NCBI GenBank assembly: GCA_038238915.1 | Contig: JBBSFH010000004.1 | Location: 98,824-162,823 of the forward strand | From: JAVVHE01 sp038238915 | Lineage (GTDB): Bacteria > Pseudomonadota > Alphaproteobacteria > Sphingomonadales > Sphingomonadaceae | Direction of reading: 5' to 3' | Length of the DNA: 64,000 bases | Part shown: positions 42,160 through 50,497 of the stretch, piece after piece | How positions within the stretch are numbered: position 1 is the first letter of the stretch | How the letters are laid out: each line of letters starts with the position of its first letter | Position numbers and translations under genes: made by a program | The notes under the pieces: generated by a model | What the model was told of the DNA's origin: nothing | Databases searched by the model: none | Seen by the model: the letters and a program-made list of their open reading frames with translations, nothing else

Positions 42160-42175
42160 TTGCCGTACACGGCAA
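42160..42175. promoter_or_regulatory. Inverted repeat upstream of the antitoxin gene, candidate operator
   Basis: TTGCCGT-AC-ACGGCAA is a perfect 7-bp inverted repeat with a 2-nt spacer, 39 bp upstream of the antitoxin start. Two direct copies of TAGTCCAC (42138-42145 and 42151-42158) lie between them. Autorepression by the antitoxin or the complex is inferred. It also lies 90 bp before nuoJ. Confidence 0.5.
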
Positions 42176-42264
42176 CCCGCCCCCGCTTGCGCCCTCCGCC
42201 CCCCCCCGCTATCCCGCAGCGCACCAACCCCGGCCCGCCGCCGGGCCATCCCGCCGAGGCCGCC

Positions 42265-42891
42265 TTGGACGTCCACGCCTTCGTTTTCTATTTGCTCGCC
42301 ACGATCGTGTGCGGCTCGGGCGCGGCGGTGATCTTCGCGCGCAATCCGGTGCACAGCGTGCTGTGGCTGATCCTCGCCTTCTTCAACGCGGCGGGGCTGT
42401 TCCTGCTGCTCGGCGCAGAGTTCCTCGCGATGATACTCGTAATCGTTTATGTAGGTGCGGTCGCGGTGTTGTTCCTGTTCGTGGTGATGATGCTCGATAT
42501 CGATTTCGCGTCGCTGCGATCGGGGATGCAGAAATATCTGCCTTTCGGCCTGTTGATCGCGGCCGCCATCGCGATCGAATTTTTCCTCTCGGTCGGCGTT
42601 TCGAGCGGCTGGACCTTTTCCGCCAGTGCGCTCGCGGTGCGCGCTGCGCCCGTTGCAGGCAATGCGCCCACCAATACGCAGGCACTGGGCGCGCTGATCT
42701 ACACCAAATACGCTTTTGTGTTTGCGGGTGCGGGGATCGTACTGTTGACCGCGCTGATCGGCGCGATCGTGCTCACCCACCGCCAGCGCACCGGGGTTCG
42801 GCGGCAGGATATCGGCGCGCAAACCTCGCGCACTCCCGCAAATGCGATCGATGTGATCAAGGTGACGACCGGCGAAGGCGTGGTGCTGTGA
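42265..42891 (+). CDS. nuoJ: NADH-quinone oxidoreductase subunit J
   Basis: This 208-residue protein has five hydrophobic helices; HAFVFYLLATIVCGSGAAVIFARNPVHSVLWLILAFFNAAGLFLLLGAEFLAMILVIVYVGAVAVLFLFVVMMLDID is split across TM1-3, with the pi-bulge helix typical of NuoJ/ND6. The start is TTG 42265: GAGG lies 6 nt upstream and the canonical NuoJ N-terminus begins there. An in-frame ATG at 42160 would add 35 mostly Pro/Arg residues and overlap the antitoxin operator, so it is rejected. It overlaps nuoK by 4 bp. Confidence 0.94.
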   Translation: MDVHAFVFYLLATIVCGSGAAVIFARNPVHSVLWLILAFFNAAGLFLLLGAEFLAMILVIVYVGAVAVLFLFVVMMLDIDFASLRSGMQKYLPFGLLIAAAIAIEFFLSVGVSSGWTFSASALAVRAAPVAGNAPTNTQALGALIYTKYAFVFAGAGIVLLTALIGAIVLTHRQRTGVRRQDIGAQTSRTPANAIDVIKVTTGEGVVL

Positions 42892-43196
42892 GCATCGGGC
42901 TCGAACATTATCTTGTCGTCGGCGCGATCCTGTTCGTGCTCGGTGTGAGCGGCATCATGCTCAACCGGAAGAATGTCATCATCATCCTGATGTCGATCGA
43001 GATGATCTTGCTTGGGGTGAATATTAACTTGGTCGCGTTTTCGTCGTTCCTGCACGATCTCACCGGCCAGGTGCTCGCGATGTTCGTGCTGACCGTCGCG
43101 GCGGCGGAGGCCGCGATCGGGCTCGCCATCCTCGTGCTCTATTTCCGCAACCGCGGCACCATCGCGGTCGACGATATTAACCAGATGAAGGGCTGA
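42888..43196 (+). CDS. nuoK: NADH-quinone oxidoreductase subunit K
   Basis: This 102-residue protein has three transmembrane helices: HYLVVGAILFVLGVSGIML, IIILMSIEMILLGVNINLVAF with the conserved membrane Glu, and LAMFVLTVAAAEAAIGLAILVLYF with the second Glu. Both are proton-channel residues of NuoK/ND4L. The GTG start overlaps the nuoJ stop (GTGA). nuoL follows 6 bp later. Confidence 0.95.
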   Translation: MSIGLEHYLVVGAILFVLGVSGIMLNRKNVIIILMSIEMILLGVNINLVAFSSFLHDLTGQVLAMFVLTVAAAEAAIGLAILVLYFRNRGTIAVDDINQMKG

Positions 43197-43202
43197 GGCG
43201 CG

Positions 43203-45209
43203 GTGCTCGCCTTCATCCTGCTCGCGCCGCTCGCCGCCGCCGTCATCGCGGGTTTCGGCCGCGATGCGCTTGGCCCCACGCTTGCCAAAAGCATCACCAC
43301 GCTCACCGTCACGGCGTGCGCGGTGCTGAGCTGGGTGCTGTTCCTGCAGCAGATCGATACACCCGTCACGCAGACCGTCCACCTGATGGACTGGTTCACC
43401 AGCGGCGATCTCGCGGTCGCATGGAGCATCCATTTCGATACGCTCGTCGCGGTGATGCTCGTCGTCGTCACCACCGTCGCCGCGGTCGTCCACCTGTATA
43501 GCTGGGGCTATATGGCGGAGGACCCCGACCAGCCCCGCTTCTTCGCCTATCTGTCGCTCTTCACCTTCGCCATGCTGGCGCTCGTCACGGCGGACAATCT
43601 GGTGCAACTGTTCTTCGGCTGGGAGGGGGTGGGCCTCGCGTCGTACCTCCTGATCGGCTTCTGGTACCACAAGCCGTCCGCCAATGCGGCCGCGATCAAG
43701 GCGTTCGTCGTCAACCGGGTGGGCGATTTCGGCTTCGCGCTCGGCATTTTCGGTGCGTATCTGCTGTTCGGCACCATCCAGATCGGCCCCATCCTCGCGC
43801 ACGCGGCTGCGATGCAGGGCACCACGATCGATTTCCTCGGCGCACCGGTCGATGCGCTCACCTGCGTCTGCCTGCTGCTGTTTCTGGGCGCCTGCGGGAA
43901 ATCCGCCCAGCTCGGCCTCCACACCTGGCTCCCCGATGCGATGGAGGGCCCCACGCCGGTCTCCGCGCTGATCCACGCCGCCACCATGGTCACCGCGGGC
44001 GTCTTCCTCGTCTGCCGCATGTCGCCCCTGTTCGAGGCTGCACCCTACGCGCTCACCGTGGTCACCTATGTCGGTGCCGCCACCGCGTTCATGGCCGCCA
44101 CCGTCGGCACCGTTCAGACCGACATCAAGCGCGTCATCGCGTATTCGACCATGAGCCAGCTCGGCTACATGTTCTTCGCAGCGGGCGTCTCGGCCTATGG
44201 CGCGGCGATGTTCCACCTGTTTACGCACGCCTTCTTCAAGGCGCTGCTGTTCCTCGGCGCAGGCTCGGTCATCCACGCGATGCACCACGAGCAGGACATG
44301 AAGTTCTACGGCGGGCTTCGTAAAGCGATCCCCTTCACCTTCGCGTTCATGCTGATCGGCACGCTCGCGATCACCGGCGTCATCCCGTTCGCGGGCTATT
44401 TCTCCAAGGACGCAACGCTGGAAGCTGCGTTCGCGCGCGGTACCGAAGCGGGCTATGTCGCCTTTGTCTGCGGTTCGCTCGCAGCCCTGCTCACCAGTTT
44501 CTACTCGTGGCGGCTGATCCTGCTCACCTTCGCTGGCAAGCCGCGCTGGGCGGGTTCGCCCAACATCGCCCACGCGCACGACGATCACGGTGCGGACATG
44601 CACGCAGCGGCAGCCGATGGCCATGCGATGTCCGACGAGACCGGGGGTTATCACCCGCACGAAAGCCCGCCCTCGATGCTGATCCCGCTTGCGTTGCTGG
44701 CGCTGGGCGCGGCGTTCGCGGGGTGGCTTGGCCACATGATCTTCACCGATCCCGAGCGGGCGAAGGCGTTCTGGAACGGCGCGATCGCCTTTGCGCCGAG
44801 CCGATACGCGGCGATGGAACACGTGCCGCGCTGGGTGTCGCTCACCCCCACCGCCGCCTGGGTGCTGGGCCTTCTGATCGCGCTCAACTCCTATGTATGG
44901 AACACCGATATTCCCGCCAGCTTCACCAGGACATGGCGCGGGCTCTATCAGTTCCTGCTCCATAAATGGTATTTTGACGAGCTTTATGACACCATTTTGG
45001 TACAACCGGCATTCGCCATCGGTCGCCTTTTCTGGCGCGGCGACAAGCAGGTGATCGATGCACTTGGGGCTGATGGCGTGGCCACGCTGGTCACCGATGC
45101 GTCCGGCGCGGCGAAGCTGCTGCAATCGGGCTATGTCTATACCTATGCGCTGGTGATGCTGGTCGGCGTCGCGGCGGCGGCCTCGTGGCTCATGTTCCGG
45201 GGCGTCTGA
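43203..45209 (+). CDS. nuoL: NADH-quinone oxidoreductase subunit L
   Basis: This 668-residue antiporter-like subunit has about 16 hydrophobic segments. LVQLFFGWEGVGLASYLLIGFW carries the conserved helix-5 Glu, SAQLGLHTWLPDAMEGPTPVSALIHAATMVTAGVFL is the ND5 signature, and RVIAYSTMSQLGYMFFAAG follows. A His-rich loop (HAHDDHGADMHAAAADGHA, near residues 457-475) sits before the last helices. It pumps protons and carries the long lateral helix. The start is GTG 43203. Its stop overlaps nuoM (TGATG). Confidence 0.96.
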   Translation: MLAFILLAPLAAAVIAGFGRDALGPTLAKSITTLTVTACAVLSWVLFLQQIDTPVTQTVHLMDWFTSGDLAVAWSIHFDTLVAVMLVVVTTVAAVVHLYSWGYMAEDPDQPRFFAYLSLFTFAMLALVTADNLVQLFFGWEGVGLASYLLIGFWYHKPSANAAAIKAFVVNRVGDFGFALGIFGAYLLFGTIQIGPILAHAAAMQGTTIDFLGAPVDALTCVCLLLFLGACGKSAQLGLHTWLPDAMEGPTPVSALIHAATMVTAGVFLVCRMSPLFEAAPYALTVVTYVGAATAFMAATVGTVQTDIKRVIAYSTMSQLGYMFFAAGVSAYGAAMFHLFTHAFFKALLFLGAGSVIHAMHHEQDMKFYGGLRKAIPFTFAFMLIGTLAITGVIPFAGYFSKDATLEAAFARGTEAGYVAFVCGSLAALLTSFYSWRLILLTFAGKPRWAGSPNIAHAHDDHGADMHAAAADGHAMSDETGGYHPHESPPSMLIPLALLALGAAFAGWLGHMIFTDPERAKAFWNGAIAFAPSRYAAMEHVPRWVSLTPTAAWVLGLLIALNSYVWNTDIPASFTRTWRGLYQFLLHKWYFDELYDTILVQPAFAIGRLFWRGDKQVIDALGADGVATLVTDASGAAKLLQSGYVYTYALVMLVGVAAAASWLMFRGV

Positions 45210-46723
45210 TGCTATCGATCATGGTCCTGTTTCCGACGCTCGCGGCGGCCGTGCTGCTGCTCGTACCCGGCGACGAGGCCGCGCGCGCGCGGGTGGCGCG
45301 CTGGGCGGCGCTGGCGGTGACGCTGCTGCTGTTCGGCATGGGCGTGGCGTTGTGGCTGGGTTTCGATTTGAAGGATGGCGGCTTTCAGTTCACCGAGAAC
45401 GCGCCGTTGTTCGCGCCCTATTTCTCCTGGTCGCTGGGCGTGGACGGGATCAGCCTCGTCCTGATCCTGCTCACCGTGTTCCTGATGCCGATCTGCATCC
45501 TCGCCAGTTGGGAATCGGTCAAAACCCGGGTGCCTGAATATATGGCAGCGTTCCTGTTCATGGAATCGCTGATGGTCGGCACGTTCGCCGCGACCGATCT
45601 GTTCCTGTTCTACGTCTTTTTCGAGGGCGGCCTGATTCCGATGTTCCTCATCATCGGCATCTGGGGCGGCGCGCGGCGGATTTACGCGAGCTACAAGTTC
45701 TTCCTCTATACACTGCTCGGTTCGGTGCTGATGCTGGTCGCGATGCTCTATATGGCGCACGAGGCCGGAACCACGTCGATCCCCATACTCCTCACGCACA
45801 ACTTCCCGCCGCAAGCGCAGACCTGGCTCTTCCTCGCCTTCTTCGCCTCGTTCGCGGTCAAGATGCCGATGTGGCCCGTACACACCTGGCTCCCCGATGC
45901 GCATGTCGAGGCCCCCACCGCAGGCTCGGTCATCCTCGCGGGCGTGCTCCTCAAGCTCGGCGGCTACGGCTTCATCCGCTTCTCGCTCCCCATGTTCCCC
46001 AACGCCAGCGTCGATCTCGTCTGGCTCGTCTGGGGGCTTTCGATGGTCGCGGTAGTCTACACCAGCCTAGTCGCGCTCGCGCAGACCGACATGAAGAAGC
46101 TCATCGCCTACTCGTCGGTCGCGCACATGGCGTTCGTCACCGCCGGGCTGTTCGCGCTCAATCGTAACGGCATCGAAGGCGGCATGGTGATGATGCTCAG
46201 CCATGGCCTCATCTCTGGTGCGCTCTTCCTGTGTGTGGGCGTGATCTACGACCGATTGCACACGCGCGAAATCTCACGCTACGGCGGCCTCGCCAACATC
46301 ATGCCGCGTTACGCGCTCTTCTTCCTCCTCTTCACGCTCGGTTCGGTCGGCCTTCCCGGCACCAGCGGCTTCGTCGCCGAGTTCCTCAGCCTCAACGGCG
46401 CGTTCCACGCCTCCACCTGGCTCGCACTCATCATGACCACCGGCCTCATCACCGGCGCGGCCTACATGCTGTATCTCTACCGCCGCGTGATCTTCTGCAC
46501 GCTCACCAAACCCGATCTGAAAGGCCTGCTCGATCTCAGCCCACGCGAATACGCCATCCTCGCGCCGATCGCCTTCGTAGTGCTGTGGATGGGCGTCGCG
46601 CCCAACGTCTTCATCGATCCCGTGCGCGCGCCGGTCGGCCGCGTGCTCGCACGCCTCGCCGCCGCGCAACCGCCGGTGACGCTGGTGGCGCGCGCGGCGC
46701 TGCCCAGGGTCGCCGCGAAGTGA
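45209..46723 (+). CDS. nuoM: NADH-quinone oxidoreductase subunit M
   Basis: This 504-residue antiporter-like subunit has about 14 hydrophobic segments. LFLFYVFFEGGLIPMFLIIGIWGG carries the conserved Glu of helix 5, FFASFAVKMPMWPVHTWLPDAHVEAPTAGSVILAGVLLKLGGYG is the ND4 signature, and DMKKLIAYSSVAHMAFVTAG follows. It translocates protons in the membrane arm. The ATG at 45209 overlaps the nuoL stop, and its TGA overlaps the nuoN GTG. Confidence 0.96.
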   Translation: MLSIMVLFPTLAAAVLLLVPGDEAARARVARWAALAVTLLLFGMGVALWLGFDLKDGGFQFTENAPLFAPYFSWSLGVDGISLVLILLTVFLMPICILASWESVKTRVPEYMAAFLFMESLMVGTFAATDLFLFYVFFEGGLIPMFLIIGIWGGARRIYASYKFFLYTLLGSVLMLVAMLYMAHEAGTTSIPILLTHNFPPQAQTWLFLAFFASFAVKMPMWPVHTWLPDAHVEAPTAGSVILAGVLLKLGGYGFIRFSLPMFPNASVDLVWLVWGLSMVAVVYTSLVALAQTDMKKLIAYSSVAHMAFVTAGLFALNRNGIEGGMVMMLSHGLISGALFLCVGVIYDRLHTREISRYGGLANIMPRYALFFLLFTLGSVGLPGTSGFVAEFLSLNGAFHASTWLALIMTTGLITGAAYMLYLYRRVIFCTLTKPDLKGLLDLSPREYAILAPIAFVVLWMGVAPNVFIDPVRAPVGRVLARLAAAQPPVTLVARAALPRVAAK

Positions 46724-48159
46724 GCGATCTCGCCCACAGCCTCCACCTCGCGCTGCCCGAGGAATTGCTGTCCTTGGGCGCGATGCTGCTCCTGATGATC
46801 GGCGTCTTTCGCGGCGATCGCAGCTACACCGCGCTCACCTGGCTCTCGGTCGGCTTCTACGCGGTCGCGGGCGTGCTCGTGCTGCTCCCCGGATCGCAGG
46901 GCCAGGCCTTCTCCGGCCTGCTCATTGCGGACAATTTCTCCACCTTCTTCAAAATCCTGATCGCCGCCGCCGCCAGCATCGCCGCGCTGCTCGCGCTCCC
47001 CTACCTCAAGCGCTCACGCACCGCGCGCTTCGAATATCCGGTGATCCTGATGCTGTGCGTCATCGGCCTGTTCATCATGGTCTCGGCGAACAACCTGATC
47101 ACGCTCTACCTCGGCCTCGAACTCGCCGCGCTCGCGCAATATGTGATGGCCGCGTTCCACCGCAACGAGACTCGCTCGTCCGAAGCCGGCCTCAAATACT
47201 TCGTCCTCGGCTCGCTCTCATCGGGCATCCTGCTTTACGGCATCAGCCTCGTCTACGGCTTCGCGGGCTCCACCAGTTTCGCCACGCTCCACACCGTGCT
47301 GGCGCACGGCCTCGCCATCGGCCCGCTGATTGGCCTCGTGCTCGTGATGGTCGGCCTCACCTTCAAGATCGCCGCCGTGCCGTTCCACATGTGGACGCCC
47401 GACGTGTACGAGGGCGCGCCCACCCCCGTCGCCGCCTTCTTCGCCAGCGCGCCCAAGGTCGCAGCCATGGGCCTGCTCGTGCGCGCGTCGATGGTGGCGT
47501 TCGGCGGCGAGACCGATAGCTGGCGACAGATCATCGCCTTCATGAGCGTCGCCTCGATGTTTCTGGGCGCGGTCGGCGCGATCGGCCAAACAAACGTCAA
47601 ACGACTGCTGGCGTATTCGGGCATCAACAACATCGGCTTCGCGCTGATCGGGCTGGCGTGCGGCACAAAGGCCGGGGTGGCGAGCGTGCTCTTCTACATG
47701 GCGGTCTATATCGCGATGACGCTCGGCGCATTCCTCGTCGTCCTCGATCTGCGCGATCTCGATGGCCAACCGCTCGAAAAAATCAGCGATCTCGCGGGCC
47801 TGCGCAAATCGCGCCCCGGCCTTGCCGCAGCACTCGCCATCTTCATGTTCAGCCTCGCAGGCATCCCGCCGCTGCTCGGCTTCTGGCCCAAGTTCGCGGT
47901 GTTCGATGCCGCCGTCGGTACCGGCCTGTTCCCGCTCGCGGTACTGGGCGTGCTCGCCTCGGTGATCGGCGCCTATTATTATCTGCGGATCGTGAAAACG
48001 ATCTATTTCGACGAACCCACCGCCCCCGTCGCCCCGCGCCTCTCGGTGGTGAACGGCGCACTGATGGCGGGCGCAGCCGTCTTCTGTTCGCCGATCGGAA
48101 TGCTCGCGATCACGCCGATCGTAGGGGCGGCAAGGGCTGCGGCGGCGTCGCTGTTTTAG
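46720..48159 (+). CDS. nuoN: NADH-quinone oxidoreductase subunit N
   Basis: This 479-residue antiporter-like subunit has about 14 hydrophobic segments. NNLITLYLGLELAALAQYVMAAF carries the conserved helix-5 Glu, VGLTFKIAAVPFHMWTPDVYEGAPTPVAAFFASAPKVAA is the ND2 signature, and NVKRLLAYSGINNIGFALIGL follows. The GTG start overlaps nuoM by 4 bp. In related genomes birA follows directly; here about 640 bp with an AT-rich orphan gene intervene. Confidence 0.96.
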   Translation: MSDLAHSLHLALPEELLSLGAMLLLMIGVFRGDRSYTALTWLSVGFYAVAGVLVLLPGSQGQAFSGLLIADNFSTFFKILIAAAASIAALLALPYLKRSRTARFEYPVILMLCVIGLFIMVSANNLITLYLGLELAALAQYVMAAFHRNETRSSEAGLKYFVLGSLSSGILLYGISLVYGFAGSTSFATLHTVLAHGLAIGPLIGLVLVMVGLTFKIAAVPFHMWTPDVYEGAPTPVAAFFASAPKVAAMGLLVRASMVAFGGETDSWRQIIAFMSVASMFLGAVGAIGQTNVKRLLAYSGINNIGFALIGLACGTKAGVASVLFYMAVYIAMTLGAFLVVLDLRDLDGQPLEKISDLAGLRKSRPGLAAALAIFMFSLAGIPPLLGFWPKFAVFDAAVGTGLFPLAVLGVLASVIGAYYYLRIVKTIYFDEPTAPVAPRLSVVNGALMAGAAVFCSPIGMLAITPIVGAARAAAASLF

Positions 48160-48258
48160 GTTTCCAACTTCTAATAGAGGCCGGGCAAAATCGCCCAACT
48201 GCGAACATTGAGTAAACGCTGCTGACCGGCGCGAAGCGCGCAAAAGCCAACCCAACTG

Positions 48259-48681
48259 CTATTTAGAAAAATGATATAGCTTCGAATCTAGAATGCAAGA
48301 ACTTAATGTATCAACAGCACCATTGTCTTTATGCCACATAATATAGGTATAATCCCACTCCTCTGTGATCACGCACTGCAATTCAGGTATTACAAACTTT
48401 GCAAATAGCCTAGAATCCTTTGCCATCGCCTCTTTATAGTTACTTAGAAAACCTTCTATGCTAATGTTAAACAATATCGTGCTTGTCAAACAATCGACCA
48501 CGCCCAAATTGAAATTCCGCGAAATATTTGAGATTAGTAAGTTAAATCTTGACCACTCTTCGGCGCTAACACTGTCCAGTAAATGTAGATTTTCTTTTCC
48601 TAACCAGCTTGGCCACAGAGATATGTACTCTCTTCTAAAATCTGGTTTCACGTCCCAATCGTGGAAATAATGCTCAAACAT
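48259..48681 (-). CDS. Hypothetical protein, strongly AT-rich orphan gene
   Basis: A 140-residue protein of unknown family (149 with a GTG start at 48708). It is rich in aromatic residues: EHYFHDWDVKPDFRREYISLWPSWLG at the N-terminus, then LNLGVVDC-like helices and ELQCVITEEWDYTYIMWHKD near the C-terminus. There is no signal peptide or membrane helix. GC content is far below its neighbours (about 35% in one 60-bp line counted by hand, against roughly 65-70%), and codon use is unlike the rest (AAT, ATA, TTA). It lies alone and antisense in the nuo-birA operon, which suggests acquisition. The compact acidic form is reminiscent of immunity or inhibitor proteins, but that is speculation. Confidence 0.6.
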   Translation of the reverse strand: MFEHYFHDWDVKPDFRREYISLWPSWLGKENLHLLDSVSAEEWSRFNLLISNISRNFNLGVVDCLTSTILFNISIEGFLSNYKEAMAKDSRLFAKFVIPELQCVITEEWDYTYIMWHKDNGAVDTLSSCILDSKLYHFSK

Positions 48682-48722
48682 ACATGGTAAGTAGCAAAAT
48701 TGGCCCACTGGAACAAGCGATC

Positions 48723-48806
48723 ATGTCAGATGCAGGGATAAACTGGACTTCCGCGTTCGCAGACCTAATGCCCCTTTCTCACCATCATCGAAGTTTACGA
48801 TTATGA
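48723..48806 (+). CDS. Possible 27-codon ORF overlapping the birA start
   Basis: ATG 48723 opens a 27-residue frame (SDAGINWTSAFADLMPLSHH...) whose TGA overlaps the birA ATG as ATGA, the coupling seen throughout this chromosome. No ribosome site is strong, and nothing is known of the peptide. It may be chance, or a leader that couples birA translation after the upstream insertion. Confidence 0.25.
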   Translation: MSDAGINWTSAFADLMPLSHHHRSLRL

Positions 48807-49531
48807 GTTCACGACCTATCCCCGACTTGCCTGGGCATTTGATCGAATTCCCCGAAATCCCCTCCACCAGCGACTGGCTCCTAACCCGCGCCGCCGACCA
48901 TCCCGATCAAACCTGGGTCCGTGCCGACACCCAGACCGCGGGTCACGGTCGCCACGGCCGCGTATGGGCCTCGCTCCCCGGCAACCTCTTCGCCTCCACC
49001 CTCGTCCGCCCGCAACCCGGCGAAGGCCCGCCCCAGCAGCTGAGCTTCGTCGCCGCGCTCGCGCTCGCCGAGGCGGTCGCGCCGTGGACCGGCCGCCACC
49101 GCCTCAGCCTCAAATGGCCCAACGATCTGCTGCTCGGCGGCGGCAAACTCGCGGGCATCCTGCTCCAGTCCACGCCGGGCGCGGTCGTGATCGGCTTCGG
49201 CGTCAACATCGCGCGCGAGCCGGTGGGCCTCGAACAGCGCGTCGCCTGCCTCGCCAGCGCCACCGCCGATCCCCCCACCCCCGCCGTCCTGCTCAACGAA
49301 CTCCGCCGCACCTTCGCCACCCAACGCACTCGCTGGCGCACCCACGGCTTCGTCCCCATCCGCACCGCATGGCTCACCCGGGCCACTCCGGTCGGCTGGC
49401 GCATCACCGTCCGCCAGGGCGATCGCACCCTCACCGGCACCTTCGCCGGCCTCGCGCCGGATGGCGCAATGCTGCTGCAACGCGACGGCCGCATCGAACA
49501 TATCCACGCGGGCGAAGTCTTCGGCACGTAG
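48803..49531 (+). CDS. birA: Biotin--[acetyl-CoA-carboxylase] ligase
   Basis: This 242-residue protein has the BirA catalytic domain only: TQTAGHGRHGRVWASLPGNLFAS contains the GRxGRxW biotinyl-AMP loop, LSLKWPNDLLLGGGKLAGILLQS the biotin/lysine site, and VVIGFGVNIAREP follows. There is no N-terminal helix-turn-helix, so it does not act as a repressor. It biotinylates AccB. Placement after nuoN and before coaX is a conserved order; accD at 61516 is a related acetyl-CoA carboxylase gene in this window. Confidence 0.94.
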   Translation: MSSRPIPDLPGHLIEFPEIPSTSDWLLTRAADHPDQTWVRADTQTAGHGRHGRVWASLPGNLFASTLVRPQPGEGPPQQLSFVAALALAEAVAPWTGRHRLSLKWPNDLLLGGGKLAGILLQSTPGAVVIGFGVNIAREPVGLEQRVACLASATADPPTPAVLLNELRRTFATQRTRWRTHGFVPIRTAWLTRATPVGWRITVRQGDRTLTGTFAGLAPDGAMLLQRDGRIEHIHAGEVFGT

Positions 49532-49556
49532 CGCCCCGCAGATCGCGCTTGGCCCG

Positions 49557-49649
49557 CCCCCTCCGTCTCGCTGCGCTCGCCACCTCCCCCAGAGGGGGAG
49601 GATCTTAGGTCCTCCCCCTCTGGGGGAGGTGCCCGAAGGGCGGAGGGGG
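49557..49649. repeat. Palindromic element family B copy 3, intergenic
   Basis: A 93-bp near-perfect palindrome bounded by CCCCCTCCG and CGGAGGGGG, with arms CCTCCCCCAGAGGGGGAGG and CCTCCCCCTCTGGGGGAGG around a GATCTTAGGTC centre. It shares its ends and arms with the 90-bp copies in the efflux operon. It lies 25 bp after birA and 50 bp before coaX. Confidence 0.93.
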
Positions 49650-49699
49650 AGCGGGCGCACACGCTTCCACCCACCGCCCAAACCCCCTAAACCGCCCCC

Positions 49700-50497
49700 A
49701 TGCTTCTCGCCATCGATGTCGGCAACACCAACCTCGTCTTCGCGCTGTGCGAGGGCGAAACCATCCTCCACCGCTGGCGCATCGCCACCAACGCGCGCCG
49801 CACCGCGGACGAATATGTGGTCTGGCTGAACCAGCTCCTCATGCTCGAAGGCGTCGACCGCGCGCAGATAACGGCGGCGATCATCGCTTCGGTTGTCCCC
49901 GCCGCAATGTTCGAGCTGATGACGCTGTGTCGCGCCTTCTTCCACGTCGAACCCCAGATCGTCGGCACCCCCGCCGTAACGCTCGGCCTGCGCGTCGATC
50001 TCAACAACCCGCAGGAGGTGGGCGCAGATCGCCTCGTCAACGCCGTCGCCGCTCACGCCGCCACGCCGGGTGATCTCATCATCGTCGATTTCGGCACCGC
50101 CACCACCTTCGATGTCGTCAGCGCGGACGGCGCGTACAAAGGCGGCGTCATCTGCCCCGGCATCACGCTCAGCATGGAGGCGCTGTTCAACGCCGCCGCA
50201 CGCCTGCCGCGGATCGCGGTCGAACCCCCCGCCCCAAACGAAGGCGTGATCGGCCGCTCCACCGTCCATGCGATGCAATCGGGGGTGTTCTGGGGCTATA
50301 TAGGCTTGATTGAAGGTTTGGTCCGACGCATTACATCGGAGATCGGCGGGCCAGTGACGGTGATCGCCACCGGGGGCCTCGCGGCGCTGTTCGAGCGCCA
50401 CACTTCAGAAATTCACCGGGTAGAACCGGATTTGACGATCCGCGGCCTCGTCCGCATCCACCAACTGAATATGGATAATAATGACACCAGGAAATGA
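49700..50497 (+). CDS. coaX: Type III pantothenate kinase
   Basis: This 265-residue ASKHA-fold protein starts LLAIDVGNTNLVFALCEG (phosphate-1 motif with the catalytic Asp). It also has EVGADRLVNAVAAH, DLIIVDFGTATTFDVVSADGAYKGGVICPG (phosphate 2) and VIATGGLAALF (adenosine). It phosphorylates pantothenate as the first step of CoA synthesis, is potassium dependent and resistant to CoA feedback. Its 3' end overlaps the RNase J gene by 17 bp. Confidence 0.95.
   Translation: MLLAIDVGNTNLVFALCEGETILHRWRIATNARRTADEYVVWLNQLLMLEGVDRAQITAAIIASVVPAAMFELMTLCRAFFHVEPQIVGTPAVTLGLRVDLNNPQEVGADRLVNAVAAHAATPGDLIIVDFGTATTFDVVSADGAYKGGVICPGITLSMEALFNAAARLPRIAVEPPAPNEGVIGRSTVHAMQSGVFWGYIGLIEGLVRRITSEIGGPVTVIATGGLAALFERHTSEIHRVEPDLTIRGLVRIHQLNMDNNDTRK

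Noticed and set aside
42160..42264. ATG at 42160 as the nuoJ start
   Set aside because: It adds 35 Pro/Arg-rich residues without a ribosome site; the TTG at 42265 has GAGG upstream and matches the NuoJ N-terminus.
42699..45125. 808-codon minus-strand ORF across nuoJ-nuoL
   Set aside because: Antisense to well-conserved membrane subunits; the translation is charged, repetitive and without motifs.
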